Shown here in pieces: positions 54,918 through 63,942 of a stretch of 64,000 nucleotides of DNA. Under the pieces are notes generated by a model. The model saw only the letters and a program-made list of their open reading frames with translations, did not search any database and was not told the origin of the DNA. How positions within the stretch are numbered: position 1 is the stretch's first letter; each line of letters opens with the position of its first letter. The DNA comes from JACCZH01 sp963729445. Lineage in GTDB: Bacteria; Chloroflexota; Chloroflexia; Thermomicrobiales; CFX8. Position numbers and translations under genes: made by a program. The stretch covers positions 868,001 to 932,000 of the forward strand of contig CAVSNU010000002.1 in the NCBI GenBank assembly GCA_963729445.1, in the 5' to 3' direction.

Positions 54918-56055
54918 ATGACAGTACCGGCAGCTTCCAGCAACGGCGCCTCGACACGAGCCTTCCGCATCGCCGTCATTCCCGGTGACGGGATCGGCAA
55001 TGAGGTCGTACCCGAAGGGCTAAAGGTGCTCGACGCACTCGCGACGCACTCCGGCGGCCGCTTCAGCTTCGACTACGAGCACTTCCCCTGGGGCTGCGAG
55101 TACTACCTGAAGACCGGCAGAATGATGGACGAAGACGCCCTGGAGAGGCTGACCGCTTTCGACGCCATCTATTTCGGGGCGGTGGGCTGGCCGGATGTAC
55201 CAGACCACATCAGCCTCTGGGGCCTGCGCCTTGCAATCTGCCAGGGCTTCGACCAGTACGCCTGCGTGCGCCCGGTGAAGCTCCTGCCCGGCATTGAAAG
55301 CCCGCTACGTGGAGCGACGGCTCGAGACGATCGACTGGGTCGTCGTGCGCGAGAACGTCGAGGGTGAGTACGCCGGCATTGGCGGACGCAACCTGGCCGG
55401 CCGCGGAGCCGGCAAAGAGGTTGCCATCCAGGCCGCGCTGTTCACTGAGGAGGGCTGCGAGCGCATCATCCGCTACGCCTTCGAGCTGGCCATGAGCCGG
55501 CCCCGCAAGAAGGTCACCAGCGTCACCAAGAGCAACGCTCAGCAATACGGGATGGTGCTCTGGGACGACGTCTTCGGCCGGGTTGCTGCCGGCTATCCCC
55601 AGGTCGAGACGGAAGCCTGGCTGGTGGATGCCATGGCCGCGCGCTTCGTGCTGCGGCCCGAGACGCTGGACGTTGTGGTCGGGTCAAACCTCTTCGGCGA
55701 CATCCTCTCGGATCTCGGCAGCGCCCTGGCCGGCAGCCTCGGCATCGCCGCCAGCGCCAACATCGACCCGGAGCGGCGGCGCCCGAGCATGTTCGAGCCG
55801 GTCCACGGCTCCGCCCCCGACATCGCCGGCAAAGGTATCGCCAACCCCATCGCCGCCATCTGGAGCGCCGCCATGATGCTCGACCACCTTGGCCTCGGTG
55901 ACGAAGCGGCCCAGGTGATGCGGGCCATTGAGCTGACGACCGCCGGTGGAACCCTTACGCCCGACCTCGGGGGGAAGGCGACGACCAGGGAGGTTGGGGA
56001 GGCGGTGCTGAGCAACCTCGCAGCACAGCCAGCCTATGACCAAGTGCAATCCTGA
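54918..56055 (+). pseudogene. Tartrate dehydrogenase / isopropylmalate dehydrogenase-like gene, one frameshift
   Basis: The first part (IAVIPGDGIGNEVVPEGLKV to QYACVRPVKLLPGIESPLRG) matches the N-terminal half of tartrate dehydrogenase; GAVGWPDVPDHISLWGLR is especially typical. At about 55310-55320 the frame is lost. It resumes one base off as LETIDWVVVRENVEGEYAG and continues to the C-terminus (SNLFGDILSDLGSALAGSLG, PVHGSAPDIAGKGIANPIA). A one- or two-base error would restore about 379 residues. The NAD-dependent enzyme oxidises tartrate or malate-type acids. GTG at 54912 is an alternative start. The next gene overlaps its end by 20 nt. Confidence 0.85.
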
Positions 56056-57460
56056 AGCCATTGTCGTCGGCTCGGGGCCGAACGGGTTGGCGGCGGCGAT
56101 CATGCTGGCGCGAGCCGGGAAATCGGTGCAAGTCGTAGAAGCGGCCGAGACGGTTGGCGGAGGGATGCGCTCGGAGGAGCTGACGCTACCGGGGTTCGTG
56201 CATGATGTCTGCGCGGCGATTCACCCGCTCGGCAAGGCATCACCGGTCTTCCGGCAGTTTCCGCTCGCGCAACACGGTCTCACCTGGGACGACGCTCCGG
56301 CTGAGCTCGCGCATCCGTTTGACGACGGCTCGGCGGCGCTGTTGCTGCGCTCGCCACAGGAAACCGGCCGGACGCTCGGGTCGGACGCCAGAGCCTGGCA
56401 CGAGCTCATGCAGCCGCTGGTTGACGCCGCGGACGTGCTGCTCAGCGCCTTACTAAACCCGCTAAACCTGGCGCGCAGACCCCTCACGATGGGTAGATTT
56501 GGACTCCAGGCGCTCAGGTCGGCTGAGGGCCTGTCGAACACGCTCTTCGAGGGTCCGCGGGCGAAGGGTCTCTTTGCCGGGCTGGCGGCGCACTCGTTTC
56601 TGCCGCTGGAGCAGGCTCCTTCAGCGGCGTTCGGCCTCGTTCTCGGCCTGCTGGGGCACGTGGCGGGCTGGCCACTTGCCCACGGCGGCTCACAGCAGAT
56701 CGCCAACGCCCTGGCAGCCTACCTCCAGTCGCTCGGCGGCGAGATCGTCACCGGAGAGCGAGTGGATAGCATCGACGCCTTGCCTCCGGCAGACGCGGTC
56801 CTGTTTGACCTCACACCGCGCCAGCTACTGAAGGTCGCCGGCCATCGATTCCCGGACGCATACCGCCGCCGGCTCAGCCGTTACCGCTACGGTCCCGGTG
56901 CGTTCAAACTCGATTTTGCCCTCGATGGCCCGATCCCCTGGACGGCGACGGAGTGTACCCAGGCGGCGACGCTGCATCTCGGCGGGACGTTCGAGGAGAT
57001 CGCGGCCGGGGAGCGTGAGGTTGCCCACGGCCGGCACCCAGAGCGCCCCTTCGTTCTGCTCGCTCAGCCGAGCCTGTTCGACCCGAGCCGCGCGCCCGAG
57101 GGGCAGCACACGGTCTGGGCCTACTGTCATGTGCCGAACGGCTCGACCGTCGACATGACCGGGCGCATCGAAGCGCAGATCGAGCGATTTGCGCCGGGCT
57201 TTCGTGACCGCATCCTGGCCCGCTCCGTGCTCTCCCCCACCGCGCTTGAAAACCACAACCCGAACTACGTGGGTGGCGACATCAACGGCGGCTTGCAGGA
57301 CCTGCGACAGTTGTTCACCCGCCCGCTCGTGCGAATCCCGCCCTACACCACTCCCGACAAGCACATCTACATCTGCTCGTCATCGACGCCCCCCGGCGGG
57401 GGAGTCCATGGCATCTGCGGTTACCATGCCGCCCGTTCCGCCCTGCGCCGGGCGTGGTGA
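56036..57460 (+). CDS. Phytoene dehydrogenase-like FAD oxidoreductase
   Basis: 474 residues. AIVVGSGPNGLAAAIMLARA is the FAD-binding motif and VVEAAETVGGGMRSEELTLP the usual second stretch of the CrtI-like/amine-oxidase clan. The C-terminal TPPGGGVHGICGYHAARSAL closes the FAD site. Many such genes are wrongly called carotenoid enzymes; no carotenoid gene lies nearby, so the substrate is open. It overlaps the dehydrogenase gene before it, so translation is probably coupled. Confidence 0.88.
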   Translation: MTKCNPEAIVVGSGPNGLAAAIMLARAGKSVQVVEAAETVGGGMRSEELTLPGFVHDVCAAIHPLGKASPVFRQFPLAQHGLTWDDAPAELAHPFDDGSAALLLRSPQETGRTLGSDARAWHELMQPLVDAADVLLSALLNPLNLARRPLTMGRFGLQALRSAEGLSNTLFEGPRAKGLFAGLAAHSFLPLEQAPSAAFGLVLGLLGHVAGWPLAHGGSQQIANALAAYLQSLGGEIVTGERVDSIDALPPADAVLFDLTPRQLLKVAGHRFPDAYRRRLSRYRYGPGAFKLDFALDGPIPWTATECTQAATLHLGGTFEEIAAGEREVAHGRHPERPFVLLAQPSLFDPSRAPEGQHTVWAYCHVPNGSTVDMTGRIEAQIERFAPGFRDRILARSVLSPTALENHNPNYVGGDINGGLQDLRQLFTRPLVRIPPYTTPDKHIYICSSSTPPGGGVHGICGYHAARSALRRAW

Positions 57461-57538
57461 TCCGCTCTCCGGCCCCCGGTCGAGCGGTACAATGGCCCGG
57501 TCGAAGTGTCGCCAGCCAACGGAGATCGTGCCTGACGT

Positions 57539-58573
57539 ATGCGGAATGTCCGACTCAGTCTCTCGGAGCTACGGCACCATCCGCTCCTGACGCACTTCTC
57601 ACTGTTGCTCACAGCCATGATCTGGGGCGCCAACTTCGTGGCGATGAAGTACCTGGTTGTTGGGATCGGCGCGCCACACCTGCTCCTGCTGCGCGTCATC
57701 CTGGCCTCGTCGGTTTTCGCGCTGCTGCTCCTCATCAACCGCCGGGCGATCCCGCGCTTTACGCCCGAGGTCTGGCGCTTGATCGCGCTCGTCGGCCTCT
57801 TTGGAATCGCGTTAAACCAGCTCGCCGTTATCTACGGCACCAGCTACCTCAGCGCTGCGTTGGCAAGCTTGATCGCAACAAGCACCCCGATCTTCACCAC
57901 CATCATCAGCCGTGTCCTCCTGGGCGACAGACTGACTTCCCGCAAGATTGCCGGCATCTCGCTGAGCTTCACTGGCTTCCTGATCGTGCTGTTTTTCGGA
58001 AGTGGCTCGACCCATTTTTCGGTCGACAACGCGATTGGCGTGTTGATCATCGTCTGCGCCCCGTTTAGCTGGGCCGTCTCAACGGTGATCTCCAAACCGT
58101 TGATGGCCGCCTACGACCCTAAGATCATCACCGCGCTGACGACGCTCTGTGGCGGCGCGTTTGTGCTGCCGCTGATCTTTTTCCAGCCCGGCCTCTTCTC
58201 CGAAGTGGCCTCCTTCGATGCCCGCAGCTGGTTGGCGGCCTTCACCACCAGCATTCTCGCCGTCGTCGTCGCCTATACCGTCTGGTATCAGGCATTACGC
58301 CGACTGGAGCCAACGCAGGTGGCCGTCTATATCTATCTTGTTCCGTTTTTCGGGGTGCTCTTCTCATGGCTGTTGCTGGGCGAATCAATCACCCTCTTCC
58401 TAATTCTTGGCGGAGCAACTATTCTGTCGGGAGTAATTGTGACGAATTCAGGCCGGCCGCCTGGCATCACTGCGGAACCGGCAACTGAACCTCTTGCTGA
58501 GGCCGGTAGAGAGCCCCAGTCGTTACCTATGCGCAACTATCAGCCAAAAAGGGAAAGGAATAACCATGAGTGA
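57539..58573 (+). CDS. DMT-superfamily exporter (EamA type)
   Basis: 344 residues with about ten membrane helices in two EamA repeats: FSLLLTAMIWGANFVAMKYL and later SWAVSTVISKPLMAAYDPKI with AYTVWYQALRRLEPTQVAVY. The family exports amino acids, nucleosides or other metabolites; substrate unknown. A charged tail of about 35 residues follows the last helix. It comes 78 nt after the FAD enzyme and overlaps the peptidase gene by 8 nt, so a shared transcript is likely. Confidence 0.91.
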   Translation: MRNVRLSLSELRHHPLLTHFSLLLTAMIWGANFVAMKYLVVGIGAPHLLLLRVILASSVFALLLLINRRAIPRFTPEVWRLIALVGLFGIALNQLAVIYGTSYLSAALASLIATSTPIFTTIISRVLLGDRLTSRKIAGISLSFTGFLIVLFFGSGSTHFSVDNAIGVLIIVCAPFSWAVSTVISKPLMAAYDPKIITALTTLCGGAFVLPLIFFQPGLFSEVASFDARSWLAAFTTSILAVVVAYTVWYQALRRLEPTQVAVYIYLVPFFGVLFSWLLLGESITLFLILGGATILSGVIVTNSGRPPGITAEPATEPLAEAGREPQSLPMRNYQPKRERNNHE

Positions 58574-60389
58574 CGCCACGAGGAACACAGCACAGGCACT
58601 TCCGAGGCGCTCCGAGCTCCCGGTGGAACACACCTGGGACCTGGAGAACGTGTTCCCAACCCTCGCCGACTGGGAGGCGGCATACACGAGGACCGAGGGG
58701 CGCAAGAGCGAGCTGGAGAGCTACCGCGGCCGGGTAGGAGCCTCCGCGCAGACGTTGCTCGAAGCCCTCAGGCTGCGGGACGACGTCAGCCGCGAAGCAA
58801 ACCGCATTAACGTCTACGCCTACCTGCGCCGCGCAGAGGACGCCACGAACGCTGCCAGCGCCGCGCTGGCCGACCGTGCCGGGACCCTCGCCGCGTCGCT
58901 CGGCGCGGCTGCCGCCTTCATTGAGCCGGAGATCCTGGCGCTTGACCCGGAAACGTTGGCCGGATATGCCGGTGCAGAACCCGGACTCGCCGCCTATCAG
59001 CACTATCTCGATAAGCTCGGCAGAATGCGCGAGCACGTCCGCTCGGCCGAGGTCGAAGAGCTCCTGGTGCAGGCCGAGAACGTCATGGGCGGTTTTGGCT
59101 CGGTGCGTAGCGCGCTCGAAAACGCCGACCTCGACCTCGGGACGATTACCGATCACGATGGCAACCAGGTGCAGCTCAGCCAGGGGAATCTCGCGCACTA
59201 TCTGCACGACACCGATCGGGGCGTTCGCCGCGCAGCCTGGATATCGGCCGCCGACGCCTATCTCAGCATGAAGAACACCTTTGCCGGGACGCTGGCGGGA
59301 GGCATCAAGCGCGATGTCTTCAACATGCGCGCCCGCAGGTTCACCTCCTCGCTCGAAGCTTCCCTCTACCCGAACGCCATCCCGACCGAGGTCTTCCACA
59401 ACCTGATCGACACGGTCTGGAAGAACCTGCCCACGTGGCACAAATACTTCGCGATCCGTCGTCGGATTCTGGGGTTGGACGTCCAGCACGAGTGGGATAT
59501 TACGGCGCCACTGACCGCTGGAGGCCCGGAGATCCCGTTCGAGCAGGGGATGGAGATCATTCTGGAGAGCCTCGCGCCGCTTGGCGAAGAGTACGTCGGC
59601 ATCGTCCGTCAGGGCGTCGCCGATCGTTGGGTGGACCCATACGCCAATATCGGCAAGGGCGGCGGCGCCTTCAGCGCCGGTACGCCGGGCACCTTCCCCT
59701 ATCTTAGTATGAGCTACCAGAACGACCTCGCCAGCGTGAGCACCCTCACCCACGAGCTGGGGCACTCGCTGCATTCCTACTACACCTGGCAGAACCAGCC
59801 CGAGGTGTATTCGCACTACACCATGTTCGCCGCGGAAGCCGCCTCGAACATGCACCAGGCGCTGCTCGGCGCGCACCTCTTCGGCCAGGAGCGCGACCGC
59901 GCCTTTGAGATCGCCATGATCGAAGAGCGCATGGGCAACCACCTGCGCTACTTCTTCACCATGCCGATTCTGGCGCGTTTTGAGCTGGAGAGTCACGAGC
60001 GGGTCGAGCGCGGCGAGGCATTGACCGCCGACAGCATGATCGAGACGCTGGCAGGTCTCTACAAGGAAGCGTACGGCGGTGAAGTCGAGGTCGACGAGCA
60101 GCGCATGGGTATCACCTGGGCGCGCTTCCCGCACCTCTTCGCGAACTTCTACGTCTTCCAGTACGCCACCGGTATCTCGGCCGCCGCGGCAATGGCGCAG
60201 AACGTGCTGGACGAAGGTCAGCCGGCCGCCGAGCGTTACCTCAACTTCATCAAGACCGGCGACAGTCAGTTCCCGATCGACGCCCTGCGCGCCGCCGGTA
60301 TCGACATGCGCGACCCCGCCCCTGTCCAGGCCGCCTTCGACATCCTCGCCGGCTACGTGGATCGGTTGGACGAGCTGACGCGCGAATAG
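58566..60389 (+). CDS. pepF: Oligoendopeptidase F, M3 family
   Basis: 607 residues from the ATG at 58566, which follows GGAAAGGAAT; a longer in-frame start inside the exporter gene is less likely. The zinc site is THELGHSLHSYYTWQN with His396, Glu397 and His400, and the third ligand is the Glu in FAAEAASNMHQ. The N-terminal half (ELPVEHTWDLENVFPTLADW) is typical of PepF. It cuts short peptides in the cytosol. Co-transcription with the EamA exporter is likely because of the overlap. Confidence 0.95.
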   Translation: MSDATRNTAQALPRRSELPVEHTWDLENVFPTLADWEAAYTRTEGRKSELESYRGRVGASAQTLLEALRLRDDVSREANRINVYAYLRRAEDATNAASAALADRAGTLAASLGAAAAFIEPEILALDPETLAGYAGAEPGLAAYQHYLDKLGRMREHVRSAEVEELLVQAENVMGGFGSVRSALENADLDLGTITDHDGNQVQLSQGNLAHYLHDTDRGVRRAAWISAADAYLSMKNTFAGTLAGGIKRDVFNMRARRFTSSLEASLYPNAIPTEVFHNLIDTVWKNLPTWHKYFAIRRRILGLDVQHEWDITAPLTAGGPEIPFEQGMEIILESLAPLGEEYVGIVRQGVADRWVDPYANIGKGGGAFSAGTPGTFPYLSMSYQNDLASVSTLTHELGHSLHSYYTWQNQPEVYSHYTMFAAEAASNMHQALLGAHLFGQERDRAFEIAMIEERMGNHLRYFFTMPILARFELESHERVERGEALTADSMIETLAGLYKEAYGGEVEVDEQRMGITWARFPHLFANFYVFQYATGISAAAAMAQNVLDEGQPAAERYLNFIKTGDSQFPIDALRAAGIDMRDPAPVQAAFDILAGYVDRLDELTRE

Positions 60390-60437
60390 AGAACTCGGCT
60401 ACAGCAGCAGAGGCAACAATGCAGAGCCGCCTGTCTG

Positions 60438-60606
60438 CGTACGGGCGCAATGCATTGCGCCCTCTCCAACACCATGGGCAGCCAGTCAGGGCGTAGTGAT
60501 GAAGATGTCCCGGTTCATCCGATCATTGTGGGGGTTCCATCTGCGTAGGGGCGCAATTCATTGCGCCCTCTTCAACGTTCCCGACAGCCGGACAGGGACG
60601 CAATTG
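60438..60606. repeat. Two partial family B copies joined by a linker
   Basis: A left-half copy starts at 60438 (CGTACGGGCGCAATGCATTG) and runs into the linker GATGAAGATGTCCCGGTTC at about 60500. Another left half starts at 60544 (CGTAGGGGCGCAATTCATTG) and fades out near 60606. The same linker stands beside family B at 49281, and reversed near 1600. Confidence 0.75.
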
Positions 60607-60651
60607 TGGAAATGTCCGAGTGAATCCGAAAGTTGCGAGCCACTCTTTTTC

Positions 60652-60726
60652 CGTAGCGGCGCAATTCATTGCGCCTTGCTCTGGCTCCTCGGGCGCCGGA
60701 GAGGGCGCAATAAATTGCGCCGCTAC
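60652..60726. repeat. Family B palindrome, 75-nt copy
   Basis: Outer arms CGTAGCGGCGCAATTCATTG and AATAAATTGCGCCGCTACG. It lies in the gap between the converging pepF and orphan genes. A remnant of the linker (GAAATGTCCGAGTGAATCCG) lies just before it. Confidence 0.88.
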
Positions 60727-60884
60727 GAACGTCTATGCATACCATATATTGGACACGTGATCGGAGAGCGGATCGAGTCGTCAGCTTCACTCTGACGCTG
60801 CGACGCCGGTGGCTTCATCAATCACCGTTAGGAAGATCGCACGCAGCGTGTCCATGCTCACAGTTCGCGCAACACAGCCGTCGC

Positions 60885-61277
60885 TTACTGCGACGCGATC
60901 TCCAGAATGTCACCCTGGTAGCCGGAGCGCAGGATGATGTAGAGCAGGTCACTCTTGGGGACGCCACGGCGGTTGGTAATGAAGAAGAACTTCCCGCCCG
61001 CGCCGGCCACGGGGCTGTACTTCGGGAACTCATTGCCCGCGTGGTAGTAATCGATAAACTTGCCGTCCAGATCCAGGTAGTAGCCGCTCTTGGGCACTAT
61101 ATCGCCGCCCACAAGGCAATCAGCGGGGTTGATCGGCACTTCGCCGCGCAACGTCTCCTGGTCAAACCGAAACACCCCGGCATAGGGATCGCGCATGATC
61201 GCCTGCTTAAACGTCACCGGCGCTTGCAGTGCCGCCTCTTCTTCACTCGTTGACCAGCGCTTGTCGCTCACCGACAT
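60885..61277 (-). CDS. Uncharacterised 130-residue protein
   Basis: The family is not recognised. The protein is soluble in appearance, with no signal or membrane segment. It has regular strand-like stretches (KSGYYLDLDGKFIDYYHAGN, GGKFFFITNRRGVPKSDLLY) and a short acidic N-terminus. Codon and residue composition look normal for this genome. The ATG at 61277 has GAGGTGATG just upstream, a good ribosome site. It is a single gene; the MFS transporter is read divergently from it. Confidence 0.7.
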   Translation of the reverse strand: MSVSDKRWSTSEEEAALQAPVTFKQAIMRDPYAGVFRFDQETLRGEVPINPADCLVGGDIVPKSGYYLDLDGKFIDYYHAGNEFPKYSPVAGAGGKFFFITNRRGVPKSDLLYIILRSGYQGDILEIASQ

Positions 61278-61399
61278 TCCCCATCACCTCTTCCGGTAGT
61301 TCAGACGCTTCATCAAAAAAATAAGTACAACCACGTATCGCTATGTTATATGTACACGTTGTATGCTGTTCGTCTAGCGGCGTCAAAGAGAGTAACGGA

Positions 61400-62698
61400 G
61401 TGCGAGTGGCTGCCAGAACAAGACGGACAGATCGACGCGGCGCATTGTACTACGGCTGGATTGTTCTCGGCGTCGCCTACCTTATTATGTTCTTTACCGC
61501 CGGGGTTAGCCAGGCGTTCGGTGTTTTCATCAAGCCGATGACCGACGAGTTTGGCTGGGACCGCTCAACCCTCTCACTCGCAGTCTCCATTTTTGCCATT
61601 ATGTCAGCCCTCATCCCGCCTATCGCTGGACGGATGGCTGACCGTTTTGGTCCACGGGTCGTGCTCACCGTCGGCGTAGCGCTGAACGCGAGCGGCATGA
61701 TGCTCATGGCCCTCACGCCGAACATCGCGTATGTCTATGTCGTCTATGGCGTGATTATCGGAACCGGTTTCGGCTTCTCCGGCCACGCCGCCATGACCGC
61801 GCTGATCTCGCGCTGGTTTGACCGGCGGCGCGGGTTAGCCCTCAGCATTGCCTCGACAGGACTCGGCACCGGCCAACTGGTGCTGGCGCCTCTGGCGACC
61901 TACATCGTTATCGCAGCCTCCTGGCAGACCGCCTTTCTCGTCACCGGTGTCATGTCGGCCACGCTCATCCCGATCTGCCTGCTGCTCCTGCGGCGGGCGA
62001 CGCCGGAAATGCCAAGCGACCGCGTTGTGACCTCAGAAGACGTCAAGAGTGCAGAGGAGCCGCCGGTTCAATGCCTCACCAACGAGGCCATCCGCGAGCA
62101 GATGAATGTCGCCTGGACCTCGCGCTCGTTCTGGATGATCGCCAGCGGCTTCATGGCCTGTGGCTTCACCATCTACTTCCTGACGGTTCACATGGTCGCC
62201 CTGGCGACCGACCGTGGCATCTCGGCCGGTGAAGCGGGCACCGCGCTCGGCATCGTCGGCGGGGCGGGCATCATCTCAAACCTGATTATCGGTGGGCTGT
62301 CTGACAAGATCGGCCGCAAGCACCTGCTGGCCGGCCTCTATTTCACCCGCGTCATCGCGGTTATCGTGCTGCTCGGGGCGACCAGCGCGACCCACCTCTA
62401 CATCTTCGCGGCCCTGTTCGGTCTCTCCCGCGCCAACGGGGTGCTGGTCTCCGCCTCAATCATCGATCACTACGGCCGCCGGGCGGTTGGCTCGATCGTC
62501 GGTTACCTGACGATGTTCCACCAGTTGTTCGCCGCCGCCGGCGCGTTCTTCGGCGGCCTGGTCTATGACACCACCGGTTCCTACAACATCATGCTCTACA
62601 TCTCCGTCGCCGCGCTGATCAGCGGCACCGCCGCCAGCTTCTTCATCGCCGAACCCCGCCGCCAGCGGTCCACCGAACAGGTGGCGTTGCCGGCGTAG
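61400..62698 (+). CDS. MFS transporter, oxalate/monocarboxylate-like (OFA/MCT type)
   Basis: 432 residues from GTG 61400; GTG at 61406 is as plausible, with GGAG before it. Twelve membrane segments; the first is YYGWIVLGVAYLIMFFTAGV, followed by DEFGWDRSTLSLAVSIFAIM, which is the familiar start of the OFA/MCT group. GRMADRFGPRVVLTVG is the loop 2-3 motif of the MFS. The group carries monocarboxylates or similar acids; the substrate here is unknown. Confidence 0.9.
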   Translation: MRVAARTRRTDRRGALYYGWIVLGVAYLIMFFTAGVSQAFGVFIKPMTDEFGWDRSTLSLAVSIFAIMSALIPPIAGRMADRFGPRVVLTVGVALNASGMMLMALTPNIAYVYVVYGVIIGTGFGFSGHAAMTALISRWFDRRRGLALSIASTGLGTGQLVLAPLATYIVIAASWQTAFLVTGVMSATLIPICLLLLRRATPEMPSDRVVTSEDVKSAEEPPVQCLTNEAIREQMNVAWTSRSFWMIASGFMACGFTIYFLTVHMVALATDRGISAGEAGTALGIVGGAGIISNLIIGGLSDKIGRKHLLAGLYFTRVIAVIVLLGATSATHLYIFAALFGLSRANGVLVSASIIDHYGRRAVGSIVGYLTMFHQLFAAAGAFFGGLVYDTTGSYNIMLYISVAALISGTAASFFIAEPRRQRSTEQVALPA

Positions 62699-62745
62699 GA
62701 GAACGGCCCTCACCCGCAACACATGTCTGGCAATCTCGATAGGAA

Positions 62746-62766
62746 AGACGCCCCACCGGGGCGTCT
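62746..62766. terminator. Stem-loop between converging genes
   Basis: AGACGCCCC/GGGGCGTCT forms a perfect 9-bp stem with a 3-nt loop, 47 nt after the MFS stop. The T-containing side (TTTCC) is on the minus strand, so it may serve the permease gene that ends at 62992 as well. Confidence 0.6.
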
Positions 62767-62838
62767 CTACCGCTGGGATCGACAGCTCCCCATCCGCGTT
62801 AACTTCGACGCAACCAGGATGACTAGCCGCCTGCTCCA

Positions 62839-62931
62839 GTCATCCTGAGCGAAACGCTACGACTGCGCTCAGGGCAGGTTCCACGGTCGCATGTCATCCG
62901 GAGCGGAACGAAGTGAAGTCGAAGGGATGAC
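62839..62931. repeat. Family A pieces, rearranged
   Basis: GTCATCCTGAGCGAAACGC is followed by the CGCTCAGGGCAGG module, then by GTCATCCGGAGCGGAACG and GAAGTCGAAGGGATGAC. The last part is itself a weaker inverted repeat with GTCATCC/GGATGAC ends. It occupies the gap between the converging MFS and permease genes. Confidence 0.65.
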
Positions 62932-62991
62932 ATCCATACGATCCACGCTCTGCCCACGAGTTCCCGACCTCGATGCATTGGGGAATCTCCC

Positions 62992-63942
62992 CTACTCGAT
63001 ATTCCTCAATTGAGGATCCAGCACGTCGCGCAGCCAGTCGCCGATCAGGTTGATCGAGAGCACGGTGAGCATGATCGCGATGCCGGGGATGGTGGCCAGC
63101 CACCAGGCGGTTGAGACATAGCTCCGTCCGTCGGCCAGCATGTTGCCCCAGGTTGGGCGGCTTGATCCGACCCCGAGACCCAGGAACGACAGCCCGGCTT
63201 CGGCGATAATCGCGGCGGCAACCGAGAACGTCCCGAAGACGATGATCGGCGTCACGACATTCGGCAGGACGTGCTTGAAGAGCAGTGGTCCATCACGCAC
63301 GCCGATTGCCTGGGCCGCCACGACGTACTCGTGTTCCCGCGCCGAGAGCACCGAGCCACGCATCAAACGGGCATAGGGCACCCACGTGGCGATCGCCAGC
63401 ACGATGATCACGTTGAGCAACCCGCCGCCCAGCACCGCCACGATCGCAATCGCAAGCAGTAGATACGGAAACGCCAGAAACAGGTCACCGATGCGCATAA
63501 TCACACTGTCGACAAAGCCCCCGTAGTAGCCCGAGAGCAACCCGAGTGTGGAGCCGACACCCGCGCCCAGGAGCACCGCGGTGAGACCAACAATCAAGGA
63601 GACCCGTGCGCCGTAGATCGTGCGCGAGAGGATATCGCGTCCCAGGTAATCCGTACCCAGCACGTGTTCGCTCGTCCCCCGGACTTCCTGTCCAGTGGCC
63701 GTGCAACTGGTGAGCATCGGGCACTTGAGCCGGTCGACGATGTCACCGTCATTCGGACCGTATGGGGCGAGCACCGGCGAGAAGACGGCCGCGATAACGA
63801 CCAGCAGCAGGATACCCATGCCGATCACGCCCAGTCGGTTGCGCCTGAGCATGCGTCCGGCACGCTTTATGCCCGAACGCTGCTCGCGAACCTCGGCGAA
63901 CGCGCCGCTCAATGTGGATGCCTGGGTTGGCCGTTCAGGCAT
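62992..63942 (-). CDS. DppC-type ABC transporter permease
   Basis: 316 residues from the ATG at 63942, chosen because GGGAGG lies 5 nt upstream; ATG 63963 in the same frame lacks a site. N-terminal cytosolic part, then NRLGVIGMGILLLVVIAAVF as the first helix. HVLGTDYLGRDILSRTIYGA is the DppC signature stretch, AAQAIGVRDGPLLFKHVLPN the EAA loop, and LSFLGLGVGSSRPTWGNMLA closes the family. It imports peptide-like solutes with a DppB partner that is probably just beyond the right edge. It shares about 40% of visible positions with the frameshifted permease at 50351 by eye. Confidence 0.93.
   Translation of the reverse strand: MPERPTQASTLSGAFAEVREQRSGIKRAGRMLRRNRLGVIGMGILLLVVIAAVFSPVLAPYGPNDGDIVDRLKCPMLTSCTATGQEVRGTSEHVLGTDYLGRDILSRTIYGARVSLIVGLTAVLLGAGVGSTLGLLSGYYGGFVDSVIMRIGDLFLAFPYLLLAIAIVAVLGGGLLNVIIVLAIATWVPYARLMRGSVLSAREHEYVVAAQAIGVRDGPLLFKHVLPNVVTPIIVFGTFSVAAAIIAEAGLSFLGLGVGSSRPTWGNMLADGRSYVSTAWWLATIPGIAIMLTVLSINLIGDWLRDVLDPQLRNIE

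Noticed and set aside
58527..60134. Open frame of 535 codons on the minus strand
   Set aside because: It lies opposite pepF, whose HExxH zinc site and full-length family match are clear.
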